Source: CAWDMC01 sp963803295
Lineage (GTDB): Bacteria; Acidobacteriota; Terriglobia; UBA7540
Direction of reading: 5' to 3'
DNA length: 64,000 nt
Assembly: GCA_963803295.1 (NCBI GenBank)
Contig: CAWDMC010000027.1
Location: forward strand, 121,996-185,995
Shown here one piece after another: positions 52,043-60,584 of the stretch (its first letter is position 1; every line of letters starts with the position of its first letter). The position numbers were made by a program, and so were the translations under genes. The notes under the pieces were generated by a model. The model saw only the letters and a program-made list of their open reading frames with translations. It ran no database searches and was not told where the DNA came from.

Positions 52043-53416
52043 CTACTTGCCCGTGTAGGTGACGCGCCAGACACTGCGGGAGCCATCGTCGGTAACGTAG
52101 AGGGCACCGTCGTGGCCCACAGCGACGTCTACCGGGCGGCCCCACACGCTGCCCTCCGCGGTAACGAAGCCAGTGAGGAAGTCCTCGTACTCTCCGGTGG
52201 CCTTCCCATTCTTCATGGGGATCCGGATCACTTCGTAGCCGCCGCGATTAGCACGGTTCCAAGACCCGTGCTCGGCGGCGAATCCGTCGCCATCGTACTG
52301 GGCCGGGAAGTTCATCTTGCTTGCGGGATAGAAGGTCATTCCGAGGGAAGCCATATGGGGCTGGACCAGAACATCAGGGGTGATGACCTTCGACTTGAGT
52401 TCAGGGTGCTTGCCCTTCAGGCGGGGGTCTTGATGGCCGCCCATGTAATACCAAGGCCATCCGTAGAAGCCGCCTTCCTTGATCGACGTCACGTAATCAG
52501 GAACAAGATTGTTACCCAAGCCGTCACGCTCGTTGGTGGAGCACCAGAGCTGACCAGTGATGGGGTTGATCGCCTCGCCCACGCAGTTCCGGATGCCGTA
52601 GGCGTAGACCTCAACAAACTTCCCGTCAGGCGTGAATTCCAGCACGTCCGCCCGGTGGAACTCACTGGGATGGGTATCGGGATCGTCAACGTTCGATCCG
52701 CTCCCGACCGACACCAGCATGTGCTTGGCGTCGAGGGTGAAGACGACATCACGGGTCCAGTGGCCGCCACCGCGAAGCTGAGCATAGCCGGGGATGTCGG
52801 GCACGATCGTTTCAGGTGTGTTAGTGGCAGCCTTCATATCGCCTGACTTATAGGGGAAGCGGACTACGGTTGTGGCGTTGCCAAAGTAGACCCACTTGGG
52901 GTTTGGACCTGGAGGATAGAAGGCGATACCGAACGGGTGGTCAAGGCCAGTGGCATAGGTGCTGACCGTTGCAGCTTTACCCGCGGGAGTGACGCCGCGC
53001 AGGACGAGCACGGAGCCCGCTTGCGAGTCGGCTACGAAAAGGTCGCCATTGGGCGCAGTGCGAATGATGCGGGGCATCACGAAGGTTCCGGAGGTGGGAG
53101 CATGGGTCTCCCGCTTATTCTCTGACCGCTGCATGGGAGCGCCGGCGTCGCCGCCGGCGTAGAGCTGGACCTTGAACCCGGCAGGGGCGAGCGGCCAAGC
53201 GTGTTTGGGCCGCGGGACAACCGTGGGGCCATTGTCAACCGACTCGGAGGGTTTCGGCTCGGGCAAGTCGGCGACCGTGATCTTGCGCCGGACGCCAGGC
53301 TTCTGTTGGTCGTAGCCGGCGAATGCGTCTGGGCCGGTGATGGTTTGCTGGGCGGGAAGCGCCGTAGAGAGGAGCGCGGCGGCTGCGAGGAGAGCGACAG
53401 AGGTCGGTAATTTCAT
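52043..53416 (-). CDS. PQQ-type sugar dehydrogenase / L-sorbosone dehydrogenase-like beta-propeller, secreted
   Basis: The 457-aa protein has a signal peptide (SVALLAAAALLSTALPAQQ) and a six-bladed propeller of the GDH/sorbosone-dehydrogenase type: FVMPRIIRTAPNGDLFVADS, YATGLDHPFGIAFYPPGPNP, GGGHWTRDVVFTLDAKHMLV, VGSGSNVDDPDTHP, VYAYGIRNCVGEAINPITGQ, LWCSTNERDGLGNNLVPDYV, GGFYGWPWYYMGGHQDPRL, FAAEHGSWNRANRGGYEVIR, VWGRPVDVAVGHDGALYVTD. Members oxidise sugars or aldehydes with PQQ, or are non-catalytic. Electron acceptor and substrate are unknown, and no PQQ synthesis genes are nearby. It appears to be a single-gene unit converging with msrA. Confidence 0.85.
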   Translation of the reverse strand: MKLPTSVALLAAAALLSTALPAQQTITGPDAFAGYDQQKPGVRRKITVADLPEPKPSESVDNGPTVVPRPKHAWPLAPAGFKVQLYAGGDAGAPMQRSENKRETHAPTSGTFVMPRIIRTAPNGDLFVADSQAGSVLVLRGVTPAGKAATVSTYATGLDHPFGIAFYPPGPNPKWVYFGNATTVVRFPYKSGDMKAATNTPETIVPDIPGYAQLRGGGHWTRDVVFTLDAKHMLVSVGSGSNVDDPDTHPSEFHRADVLEFTPDGKFVEVYAYGIRNCVGEAINPITGQLWCSTNERDGLGNNLVPDYVTSIKEGGFYGWPWYYMGGHQDPRLKGKHPELKSKVITPDVLVQPHMASLGMTFYPASKMNFPAQYDGDGFAAEHGSWNRANRGGYEVIRIPMKNGKATGEYEDFLTGFVTAEGSVWGRPVDVAVGHDGALYVTDDGSRSVWRVTYTGK

Positions 53417-54194
53417 AGTTGGGCATCTCAGTTTTGGAGTTTTGAAACGAAACTGCGCGGGTCCGAAGCGGATCTGTTTCCCCTCGCGCTCTCATTTTGT
53501 GTTTCTCGCAGGGGCGGTGGCAAGGCAAGTGTACACCTCGCTGCCGGCACAGTACGTACACCACAATCCCTTCTACTGCGTGAGCGCGCGGGAACTACCT
53601 GGATGTCAGCCAATCTGAAACATCCTCGTACGGAGTCGCGCGGCCTTGTCATCCTTCTAGGGTACTTCGACTCGGCGCAGAAAACTGGGCCGCGGTACCC
53701 CATTTTTGCGCCTTCTCGGGGTCATTGCGGTCAAGCAGAACCTCTCCAATCGCACGAAAATACCCAGAGTGATTGCCGCCTGTAAATGCCCCGTAAATAC
53801 TAAGATGCGCGTAGGTATTTATCGGATCAATCCAGACACGCCGGTGCCTAACTGCCCTCAAGCACGTGTGTAGAAGGCGGCCACCTTCGGAATGAAGCGC
53901 GCTTGTGCCGCAGCCGCTAAGTCATTCTGAATCTTAAATCTGCCCGGCGTACTTACTAATTCATAAGAATAACCCGCTCAAGTGGAGTGCATGGCAGTGG
54001 TTGTAAATCCAGGCTCCGCCAGAGGCTAGATCAGTTTCTTCCGAGAAGAAACTACAGATGCTACCGAGGATTTACACGATTCACCCGGCTACCCACTCGC
54101 CAAGCCTCATCCTGCCAACAAAAGCTAGTTCAGGAACCCTGGTCGTGCTCTTGCAACTGGCACCACAGAAGTAAATTAACTGTGAGGAGGTGGG
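53417..54194. other. Intergenic, no supported gene
   Basis: About 780 bp between divergent genes. A 70-codon minus-strand frame at 53649-53861 has protein-like composition but no recognisable motif or ribosome site, so it is not called. Confidence 0.45.
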
Positions 54195-54545
54195 ATGAAA
54201 AACGCAAAAGCATGGAGATGGCTTCTGGCGGTGACTCTTGCGCTCGGATTCTCGCAATTCGGCCTTGCCAGAGCCACGCAGACCCCAAGTCAGGACCCTA
54301 GCGCCCAACAGCAGCCTGATCAAAATACAGGGCAGCAGAAACAGAGCCAGACTTTCAAAGGCCAGATTGTGCAAACCAAGAGCGGGCAGTATGCCCTGCT
54401 GGTCAACAAAAGCACTGGAACGGGCTTCTATCTTGATGATCAGGACAGAGCTAAAAAATACGACGGTCAAAACGTCCAGGTAACCGGAACACTGGTTGCC
54501 CAAAATAACACCATCCACGTCTCCGACATCAAGCCGGCGATGTAG
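54195..54545 (+). CDS. Small secreted DUF5818-type protein
   Basis: The 116-aa protein starts at ATG 54195 behind GTGAGGAGGTGGG. A signal peptide (WRWLLAVTLALGFSQFGLARA) precedes a Gln/Pro-rich linker (25-50) and a small beta domain: SQTFKGQIVQTKSGQYALLV, GTGFYLDDQDRAKKYDGQNV, VQVTGTLVAQNNTIHVSDIK. This matches the OB-like domain of acidobacterial secreted proteins (DUF5818). Function is unknown. A similar but longer secreted protein follows at 54868-55614, perhaps part of one envelope or stress regulon. Confidence 0.75.
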   Translation: MKNAKAWRWLLAVTLALGFSQFGLARATQTPSQDPSAQQQPDQNTGQQKQSQTFKGQIVQTKSGQYALLVNKSTGTGFYLDDQDRAKKYDGQNVQVTGTLVAQNNTIHVSDIKPAM

Positions 54546-54867
54546 ATGTAGTTGTTGATGGAGAGGTTGAGAGGTGTGATCTTCTACAAGGCGCGGGGTT
54601 TGCGAACCGCCTCTCACGAGGTTCCGTTTCGGCGGTGTAAGGTGTTCATCGAGGTGGTCCTCGAGTCCCGCCTCAGTCACGACTAATTGGCTTTGCACGT
54701 CTCTGGTGGTTGCTTAGAATCAAGCTGTAGATCTACACTGACGCACACCTCCAATGCCCGATTTAGCGGAAATTGAATACTGACATCGGCCGTTTGTTCC
54801 AAACCAGAGCCTTAGCATCTTTCTTGCATCACCGGATACGCAGGGTTTCTTTGAAAGGAGGGATCCT
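54546..54867. other. Intergenic, no supported gene
   Basis: About 320 bp between two small secreted-protein genes; no clear terminator or promoter was seen. Confidence 0.4.
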
Positions 54868-55614
54868 ATGAGATATTTTGGACTGGCAATTGCGACTGCG
54901 CTAGCCGCACTCTGCCTGTTGTGCATAGGATGGGCACAACAGACCCAGGACACTCAGCCATCCGGAACGAGTTCCGCGGCTTCGGCAAATCCCTCTGGGG
55001 TTGGGAGCCAAGGATCAAACCCGTCCGACACCGTAGAACCAAATCAAAAACCGAAGCACTGGAGCGGCAGCTTGGTGGATATCCCCTGCATGGCAAAGGA
55101 GTTATCCACCGGCAACGGGGCTCAGGGCAACGGTACCGACGCGGAGACGCCGAACTCTGCGCTGACACCGGCTCCGCCCCATTTTATGAATGAAGCCAGC
55201 CAAACGCCCGGCGGTCAAACGGGGCCCGGTCAGGCACCTGCGACATCACAGACACCACAGACATTCCCTGCCCCAACTGAATCGCCAAATCCTGCTATGA
55301 GCCCAGCCGATCAAGCCAGAGCAGCCCGGGCAAACCGAGTCGATAGCATCGCTAAACAGTGTAGTGCCACCCAAACCACACAGGACTTTCGATTAGCGGT
55401 CGGTGATGGGCAGGTGCTGCGGTTCGATCAGGAGGGCAACGCGAAAGCAAGCGATGCTTTGAAGGGAGTTGAACTGCGGCCCGGGAAAAAGCTCAAGGCG
55501 AAGGTAAGCGGCAGGCTAGGGAATGGTGGTACAACAGTAGAGGTCGCCTCAATTGAAGTAAAAGCTAAGAGAGCTTCGCCCGCATCTTCCCCTGCGTCAT
55601 CTCCAGGTCTCTGA
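54868..55614 (+). CDS. Secreted low-complexity protein with C-terminal DUF5818-like domain
   Basis: The 248-aa protein starts at ATG 54868 after GAAAGGAGGGATCCT. It has a signal peptide (AIATALAALCLLCIGWAQQ), a long Ser/Thr/Pro/Gln/Gly-rich region (20-60 and 90-155), a short conserved-looking WSGSLVDIPCMAK segment, and a C-terminal beta domain (DSIAKQCSATQTTQDFRLAV, DGQVLRFDQEGNAKASDALK, KLKAKVSGRLGNGGTTVEVA) resembling the domain of the preceding secreted protein. Paired Cys (in DIPCMAK and KQCSAT) could form a disulfide. The role is unknown; the layout suggests an extracytoplasmic binding protein on a flexible stalk. Confidence 0.65.
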   Translation: MRYFGLAIATALAALCLLCIGWAQQTQDTQPSGTSSAASANPSGVGSQGSNPSDTVEPNQKPKHWSGSLVDIPCMAKELSTGNGAQGNGTDAETPNSALTPAPPHFMNEASQTPGGQTGPGQAPATSQTPQTFPAPTESPNPAMSPADQARAARANRVDSIAKQCSATQTTQDFRLAVGDGQVLRFDQEGNAKASDALKGVELRPGKKLKAKVSGRLGNGGTTVEVASIEVKAKRASPASSPASSPGL

Positions 55615-56175
55615 GAGGTGCTCGCATGTAGCGTGTCGATTCGAAGACCCGCCTCGCGCAAAGTCGCCAAACGAGCTTCGGCGGCCAATTTCCAAGGAAC
55701 TTCGGACGGCTTTGCGTGAGGCATCAACCCATCCCACCAATCTGCTCCAGTCTCCTGGAACTTCACAAACCCAACACCACGCCGCAAATTAGGCTGCTGG
55801 AGAGGGCCGGCCACAACAAAGTGTTTCGTCTGATGTTATTCACGACCGCCCTACGGGCTTCGTTAGTGCGTCGGCAATACTGCCGGTCGGGCAGAATCCT
55901 CCGAAGGACTTAGCGGCCTCTCCTCAAAAGGGGAGACCGGGTACCGGACCAAGTATAAATCGGGGGGCGCCGCTCGCTCCGCACCATCACCATAAGAACG
56001 CTTAGTCCTTTTTAGTCAAGTCCAAAATCACACTTTTGACTTAAGTCATTCGCTCCTTGAGTACCCGCAGATCAAGTGTGGCGTGACAATCGTAGGGACA
56101 GTGAAGAGACCCTGAGAAAGCCCAGTCCGACGCTGACATTTGCAGAAGATCCCCAAAGGCGTACGATTGTTGCCA
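55615..56175. other. Intergenic before the reverse-transcriptase fragment
   Basis: About 560 bp. A minus-strand frame (55814 down into the preceding gene) contains VGFVKFQETGADWWDGLMPH, but I cannot assign it to a family. Group II intron RNA domains were not recognised. Confidence 0.35.
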
Positions 56176-56178
56176 TGA

Positions 56179-57115
56179 CGCAGCCGCAATCTGCAAAAGA
56201 CTATTGCCGCTACCCTTGCAACCGGGTTCAAGCTCCTGCACCACGTCTACAACCTGAAGACGCTCCGCATGGCCTACCTCAGCCTTAAGAGGGAAGCTGC
56301 GCCGGGCGTGGACGGGGAGACGTGGCGGCACTACGGCGAGGAATTGGAAAAGAATCTCCAAGACCTTTCCGCGAGGCTGAAGCGAGGAGCATATCGGGCG
56401 AAGCCGGTGCGGAGGGTGTACATCCCCAAGGCCGACGGGCGGCAAAGGCCGCTCGGTGTCACGACGCTGGAGGACAAGATTGTCCAGCGTGCCGCGGTCG
56501 AGGTGTTGAATGCCATCTACGAAACCGACTTTATCGGATTCTCTTACGGGTTCCGACCAAGGCGCAGCCCGCATCAGGCGCTGGACGCGCTCTACCTGGG
56601 ACTGCGAACGAGAAGGGTGAACTGGGTGCTCGATCTGGATATTCGCAGCTACTTCGACAGAATATCGCACGAATGGCTGGTGAAATTCGTCGAGCACCGG
56701 ATTGCGGACCGGCGCGTCGTGCGGCTCATCCAGAAATGGTTGAGCGCTGGCGTGCTGGAGGAGGGGAAACACTTGCGGGTGGAGGAAGGGACACCGCAGG
56801 GCGGCAGCGCCTCGCCGCTCTTGGCGAACGTCTACCTTCACTATGCGTTCGACCTGTGGGTCCAGGTCTGGCGTCGAAAGCGAGCGCACGGTGACGTTAT
56901 TGTCGTGCGGTTCGCGGATGACATCGTGCTGGGATTCCAGGTGCAATCGGATGCCGAGCGGTTCCGGGCGGAGCTGGAGGAACGGTTTCGAAAGTTCTCG
57001 CTCGAACTGCACCCGGACAAGACGCGGCTTCTGGAGTTTGGCCCCTATGCGGCCGAGAGCCGGAAGCGGCGGGGTCTGGGGAGGCCGGAAACCTTCGCCT
57101 TTCTCGGTATCCATA
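56179..57115 (+). pseudogene. Group II intron-type reverse transcriptase (LtrA-like), truncated at both ends
   Basis: The open frame runs from just after a TGA (56176); homology is visible from FKLLHHVYNLKTLRMAYLSL, upstream of the first ATG at 56269. RT blocks follow in order: KREAAPGVDGETWRHYGEEL, VRRVYIPKADGRQRPLGVTT, LEDKIVQRAAVEVLNAIYET, DFIGFSYGFRPRRSPHQALD, NWVLDLDIRSYFDRISHEWL, TPQGGSASPLLANVYLHYAF and the catalytic box VVRFADDIVLGF (FADD). At RPETFAFLG the similarity stops and the DNA becomes RHS tail sequence on the other strand. The maturase (X), DNA-binding and endonuclease domains and the intron RNA ends are missing. It is probably a dead retroelement fragment. Confidence 0.82.
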
Positions 57116-57952
57116 TGCGAATGTCGAGAAGTCAAATGCGAACTTCGCGACCCCAGCCCCGAAAGCAATGTCGCTTAGAGTTTCGGTACCCAGTTGCGCA
57201 ACGGGCGTTGCCACAGTTCCTGCAGCGGTGATTCCCAACTCGATTGTCTCTACACCCACCCCGGCAATGGCGTTGTAACTAGCACCGACCGCAGCTTGAA
57301 CGGCAATACCTCGCAACTGTCCCGCTGCTCCACTCAGACCGGGATTGCCGGGTGGCACCGGGATACCCTGGGCGGCGCCTTTGAGAGCCATACTGGCGAA
57401 GTTTCCAGGCGTTGGCGTGGCGCTGCCTGAAAGGAATAAGCCGAGGTTTGCTAAGCCGGAAGCCGTGTTGCCAAGGAACATGTTGGCCACAAAGTTGTTC
57501 TGCGCTCCGAACGCCGCTGCGATGCTGTGGTTGCTACCGAACCGGGCCGCACATGCGACTCTTTGAGGCGTGCTGGTTATCGGTGGGCTGGCGGGCGGCG
57601 TGCCGCTACCCGTCCCGCTGCCGGGATTTACAACGAACGAGCCCCCAGGGTTACCACAAATGGGCGGCGGATTTGGAGTGCCGCATGCGTACAACTGGCT
57701 TCCGTTCTGGCCGGGATTTGGAATCGGAGCAGCACCAGTGCAAGGTAGGTGACCTGTCAACGTGCTAGTGTTCGGATCCCACGTATCGGCCTCTCCGCAA
57801 AGCCCCAGCGGATCGGTCAGCGTCGTAGGATTATTCATCACATAGGCGTAGCGGTTAAGGGACTGCGGATTGGTGATATCTCCCGCCAGCGGGTCGGGAC
57901 TCAGTCGGCGACCAAGGAACGTAAACCCGCATGTGATGCGCTCGCGATTCAC
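57108..57952 (-). pseudogene. Orphan RHS C-terminal tip A, 3' end cut off by the RT fragment
   Basis: The frame begins at GTG 57952, which overlaps the stop of the upstream candidate immunity gene (GTGA). It reads FLGRRLSPDPLAGDITNPQS then LNRYAYVMNNPTTLTDPLGL, the ending of the RHS-associated core domain. A Cys/Pro/Gly-rich linker and a hydrophobic Ala/Gly-rich tip follow (GNTASGLANLGLFLSGSATP, GIAVQAAVGASYNAIAGVGV), ending near GVAKFAFDFSTFAYG where antisense RT sequence takes over. No catalytic motif is seen in what remains, and no downstream immunity gene survives. Without the rest of an RHS protein it has no secretion or delivery part. Confidence 0.7.
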
Positions 57953-58452
57953 TTTCGAGACAAGATCACGTAGACAATGCAGAAAGCCACCGCCAAGCCC
58001 ACGCCCACGTAGACGACATAGTCAAACATCCTAGATATCAACGGAACCGAGGCTCTTCCCGGCGGCGATGGCTGCAATCTTCGACGATGTCTGTTCCAGC
58101 GTGGTACTACAATATACGCTTCAACGAGAAGGGCAGCGAGAGCGATGAAATAACCCAGGGGATGGGTGTGGTACGACAGGTACAGGGCGGACATCGAGCA
58201 CAGCGCAAGTGTGCCGGCTATCAACCGGATTTCCGGCCGGATGGGCAACGATGCTGCGGTAAACAACGTCAACACAGGGAGCACTAGGAGGTTGAGGGTG
58301 GGGAACCAGAGCGGAAGGAACGGGCGGATAGCTTCCACCGCAGAGGTAGTCAGCCCGGTTATGAACAAGCCTAGCCAGACGAAGAAAAGCGCTAACATGG
58401 CGGCTGGCGGCCATTCCCTCCTTGAGCCCCAATTGCATGACACCAAGATCAC
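57949..58452 (-). CDS. Small membrane protein, candidate immunity protein for tip B
   Basis: Starting at GTG 58452, which overlaps the stop of tip B by four bases (GTGA), the frame encodes 167 aa with about five hydrophobic helices: AMLALFFVWLGLFITGLTTS, PLWFPTLNLLVLPVLTLFTA, IRLIAGTLALCSMSALYLSY, LGYFIALAALLVEAYIVVP, and a C-terminal YVVYVGVGLAVAFCIVYVIL, with a basic loop (RWNRHRRRLQP). I recognise no family. Its position directly after a variable RHS tip and the overlapping start are the usual arrangement of polymorphic-toxin immunity genes; a membrane location would suit a toxin acting at the membrane or periplasm. The assignment rests on context only. Confidence 0.55.
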   Translation of the reverse strand: MILVSCNWGSRREWPPAAMLALFFVWLGLFITGLTTSAVEAIRPFLPLWFPTLNLLVLPVLTLFTAASLPIRPEIRLIAGTLALCSMSALYLSYHTHPLGYFIALAALLVEAYIVVPRWNRHRRRLQPSPPGRASVPLISRMFDYVVYVGVGLAVAFCIVYVILSRK

Positions 58453-59216
58453 TGGAGTTTGCCCGAGCATGTGTAGATGGCGTGCGCCAACTCGGCATCC
58501 GTCGTTGCGAGCCCGCCCACCTTGACCCACTTTAGGACACCGCGAATGGCTTCCGCTGCTTCTGGTACTAACACGTTTGAGTACCTCCCCCACGCTGTGA
58601 ATCGCCCGTCCGTGAAGTGATAATACGCTCCGGCCAACTTGGGTGCGGCCGCATCGGCAGCTTCAATGGCCCCGTGTTCAAAGAACTGAGCACTCGCCCA
58701 TGAGATCAAACCCTTGAAGGGAAACATCTCGTTCCCTATGCAGGAATAATAACCCTTGTTCCAGGCTTCCTTCTGCGTCGCCTTGGTGGTCTGCCACGAG
58801 CCTAGGTTACCGACAAATGCTGCCCACCACTTGTAGTCAATAGTGGGCAGCGGCAGCTGCGCCAGCGGCACGGTACCCCCAGACCCGGAGATGGTACAGT
58901 TGACTTGTCCGTTGACCATGGTACAAACGATATCGCCATCCGGGAAAGCCGAACTTCCCGGCCACGGTCCCGCCGATCCGCCGCCAATCCCGGGCAACGG
59001 AGGGATGCCGCAAGTGCGATCGGGAAACGGGTCGTCGAAACACAAGTCTGGGGGAACCCCGCCGCCACCTCCACCCCCAGCCTCACCCCCGCCTCCACTG
59101 CCTCCCGCTGCTCCAACACAATTGAACCAACCAAACTGCGCTTCGAAGGAACCGCATGCCTGGCCTGCGTCGCCCAGCCCCAGCGGGTCGGTCGACGATG
59201 TGGGGTTATTCATCAC
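58449..59216 (-). CDS. Orphan RHS C-terminal tip B
   Basis: The frame is open from just after the preceding immunity gene stop (59289) and carries the truncated core ending QSLNRYAYVMNNPTSSTDPL; the first usable start is GTG 59216. A glycine-rich linker (GGSGGGGEAGGGGGGG) separates it from the variable region: LCFDDPFPDRTCGIPPLPGI, TIDYKWWAAFVGNLGSWQTT, KGYYSCIGNEMFPFKGLISW, YYHFTDGRFTAWGRYSNVLV, VGGLATTDAELAHAIYTCSG. I do not recognise a toxin family; several Cys and Trp suggest an extracytoplasmic domain. It should be functional only after recombining into a full RHS gene, or it is a relic. Confidence 0.6.
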   Translation of the reverse strand: MMNNPTSSTDPLGLGDAGQACGSFEAQFGWFNCVGAAGGSGGGGEAGGGGGGGVPPDLCFDDPFPDRTCGIPPLPGIGGGSAGPWPGSSAFPDGDIVCTMVNGQVNCTISGSGGTVPLAQLPLPTIDYKWWAAFVGNLGSWQTTKATQKEAWNKGYYSCIGNEMFPFKGLISWASAQFFEHGAIEAADAAAPKLAGAYYHFTDGRFTAWGRYSNVLVPEAAEAIRGVLKWVKVGGLATTDAELAHAIYTCSGKLQ

Positions 59217-59288
59217 ATAGGCATAGCGGTTCAGGGACTGGATCTGGGACGGTACGGACGGTACGTTGTACGCAAAGAAGTGAGGTCG

Positions 59289-59723
59289 TCATTGAGCACG
59301 ACGGCCTGCCTTCTGTGCCGAGTACCTCGCTACGGCTGTTCGTGCGACCAGCCACAAAACGACAATAGCGAGGTTAAAGGCGAGAGCACACCCGACACTC
59401 GGCCGCAGCTTGTAAAAGTAAAGCAGCGCGCCATTGCATGCGATAAGGGTCGCAGCCAGACCCACAAATGCCCGCCGCGGCAGATGCTGAACAACGCCAT
59501 ACAACGGCCGAGGAGGCACGAACGTCTTCGCTAGCCTCAGGGCGACTATCGTCTCGCAGATGACGAAGGTCACTGCTCCCACGAGTCCAACGGTCATGAA
59601 AAGCACGATCGGCACTGCGGATGGGAAATTCAGCCATAATAAACTGATGGCGACCGCGCAAACGGCCGAGACGGCGCCTGCGAGGAGCGGCCCTTTAATG
59701 GAACTGAACATAGCCGGACTCAT
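59289..59723 (-). CDS. Small membrane protein, candidate immunity protein for tip D
   Basis: The 144-aa protein from ATG 59723 has four predicted membrane helices: LLAGAVSAVCAVAISLLWLN, AVPIVLFMTVGLVGAVTFVI, RAFVGLAATLIACNGALLYF, CALAFNLAIVVLWLVARTAV, and a basic C-terminus. It starts 32 bp after the stop of tip D on the same strand, the only pair in the array without an overlap. Upstream in-frame GTG/TTG codons could lengthen it by a few residues. No family is recognised. An immunity role is inferred from position; it is unrelated in sequence to the other candidates, as expected if each protects against a different tip. Confidence 0.5.
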   Translation of the reverse strand: MSPAMFSSIKGPLLAGAVSAVCAVAISLLWLNFPSAVPIVLFMTVGLVGAVTFVICETIVALRLAKTFVPPRPLYGVVQHLPRRAFVGLAATLIACNGALLYFYKLRPSVGCALAFNLAIVVLWLVARTAVARYSAQKAGRRAQ

Positions 59724-59754
59724 GCGATGCACACCTGTAAGCAAGCTGCACTAT

Positions 59755-60255
59755 TCAATATCCTAGCGCATTGCTGGCACAAAATGCCGGAGCCGCAACA
59801 ATGTCGGTCGCAAGGCTGACGGCGAATATGGTGAGGGACACGCCCGCTATCGTGGAAACTGTCTGCCCCGTGCTCACCGCAAGCACGATGGGCGCCGCCG
59901 GCAGGAATTCCGGTTCAGAAAGTAAGATCCCGCCACCGATTGCGAGTCCGAGGGGAACGCCTACCTTAACGGAGATTGCGAGATTATGTCCAAACTGTCT
60001 GACCGTTTGCGGAACTGTCTGCTTGAGCGTACCTCCCACGCAACTCCCAAACTGAGCCAATCTGCCGGGCTGCTGTGGGACCTGCGACGTGGCCGAATTA
60101 GGACCGAATGTTAGGTTGTCTGTCCCTGCTCCCGAGAAGAATTCGGCTGTCATCGCAGCCACTTGTGCGGTCGCGGTCACATATTGGCCCGCACTCGCTG
60201 GGCCAACCGAGCAATTCCTCCCGTTGTTTGCGGGAGGAAAACCACACGAAGCACC
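59755..60255 (-). pseudogene. Orphan RHS C-terminal tip D, core header lost
   Basis: After an in-frame stop at 60256-60258 the frame reads GASCGFPPANNGRNCSVGPA, SAGQYVTATAQVAAMTAEFF, SGAGTDNLTFGPNSATSQV, a linker-like sequence typical of the region after the RHS core. A hydrophobic tip follows: FGHNLAISVKVGVPLGLAIG, GGILLSEPEFLPAAPIVLAV, STIAGVSLTIFAVSLATDIV. The QSLNRYAY core ending present in the other cassettes is absent and the only internal start is GTG 60180. It may form a glycine-zipper-like membrane domain, but no toxin family is recognised. Probably a decayed cassette with its partner gene still intact. Confidence 0.5.
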
Positions 60256-60284
60256 TTACGAGTAAGTGCTCATGCCGCGATCAG

Positions 60285-60584
60285 CTAGTTCGAAGGTCGA
60301 AGTCCTACGCCCATGAGATGCATCACCACAACGCTGGCTGTCGCAATGGCTAAAACCACCCCGACGCGGGACTCTAAGACACCACGAGCGTCGTCTATCG
60401 CCGAGATCGTGTATGCTGCGACGACTGCGACGACCACGGCGAGACCGGCGTCAATAAGAGCCGCCTTGACGCCCCAAGGCCGACGCAGCAACAAGCATGT
60501 GAGGCCGCCAGCACCGACTCCCAGCAGACTAGCCAAGATGACGTTAACTACGAGCAACACGGCAGCGCCGCTTATGCCAATCAT
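60285..60584 (-). CDS. Small membrane protein, candidate immunity protein for tip C
   Basis: The 99-aa protein starts at ATG 60584, sharing a base with the tip C stop (TAATG), a classic translational-coupling overlap. Three to four hydrophobic helices are predicted: GISGAAVLLVVNVILASLLG, GVGAGGLTCLLLRR, ALIDAGLAVVVAVVAAYTIS, VGVVLAIATASVVVMHLMGV. No family is recognised. The immunity role is inferred from the overlap and the pattern shared with three other pairs in the array. It is short enough to be missed or given a spurious longer start (60635). Confidence 0.55.
   Translation of the reverse strand: MIGISGAAVLLVVNVILASLLGVGAGGLTCLLLRRPWGVKAALIDAGLAVVVAVVAAYTISAIDDARGVLESRVGVVLAIATASVVVMHLMGVGLRPSN

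Noticed and set aside
53649..53861. Short minus-strand protein (…YGAFTGGNHSGYFRAIGEV…)
   Set aside because: No family resemblance, ribosome site or neighbour to support it.
56041..57168. 375-aa minus-strand frame opposite the reverse transcriptase
   Set aside because: Antisense to clear RT motifs; the composition is that of a complementary-strand shadow.
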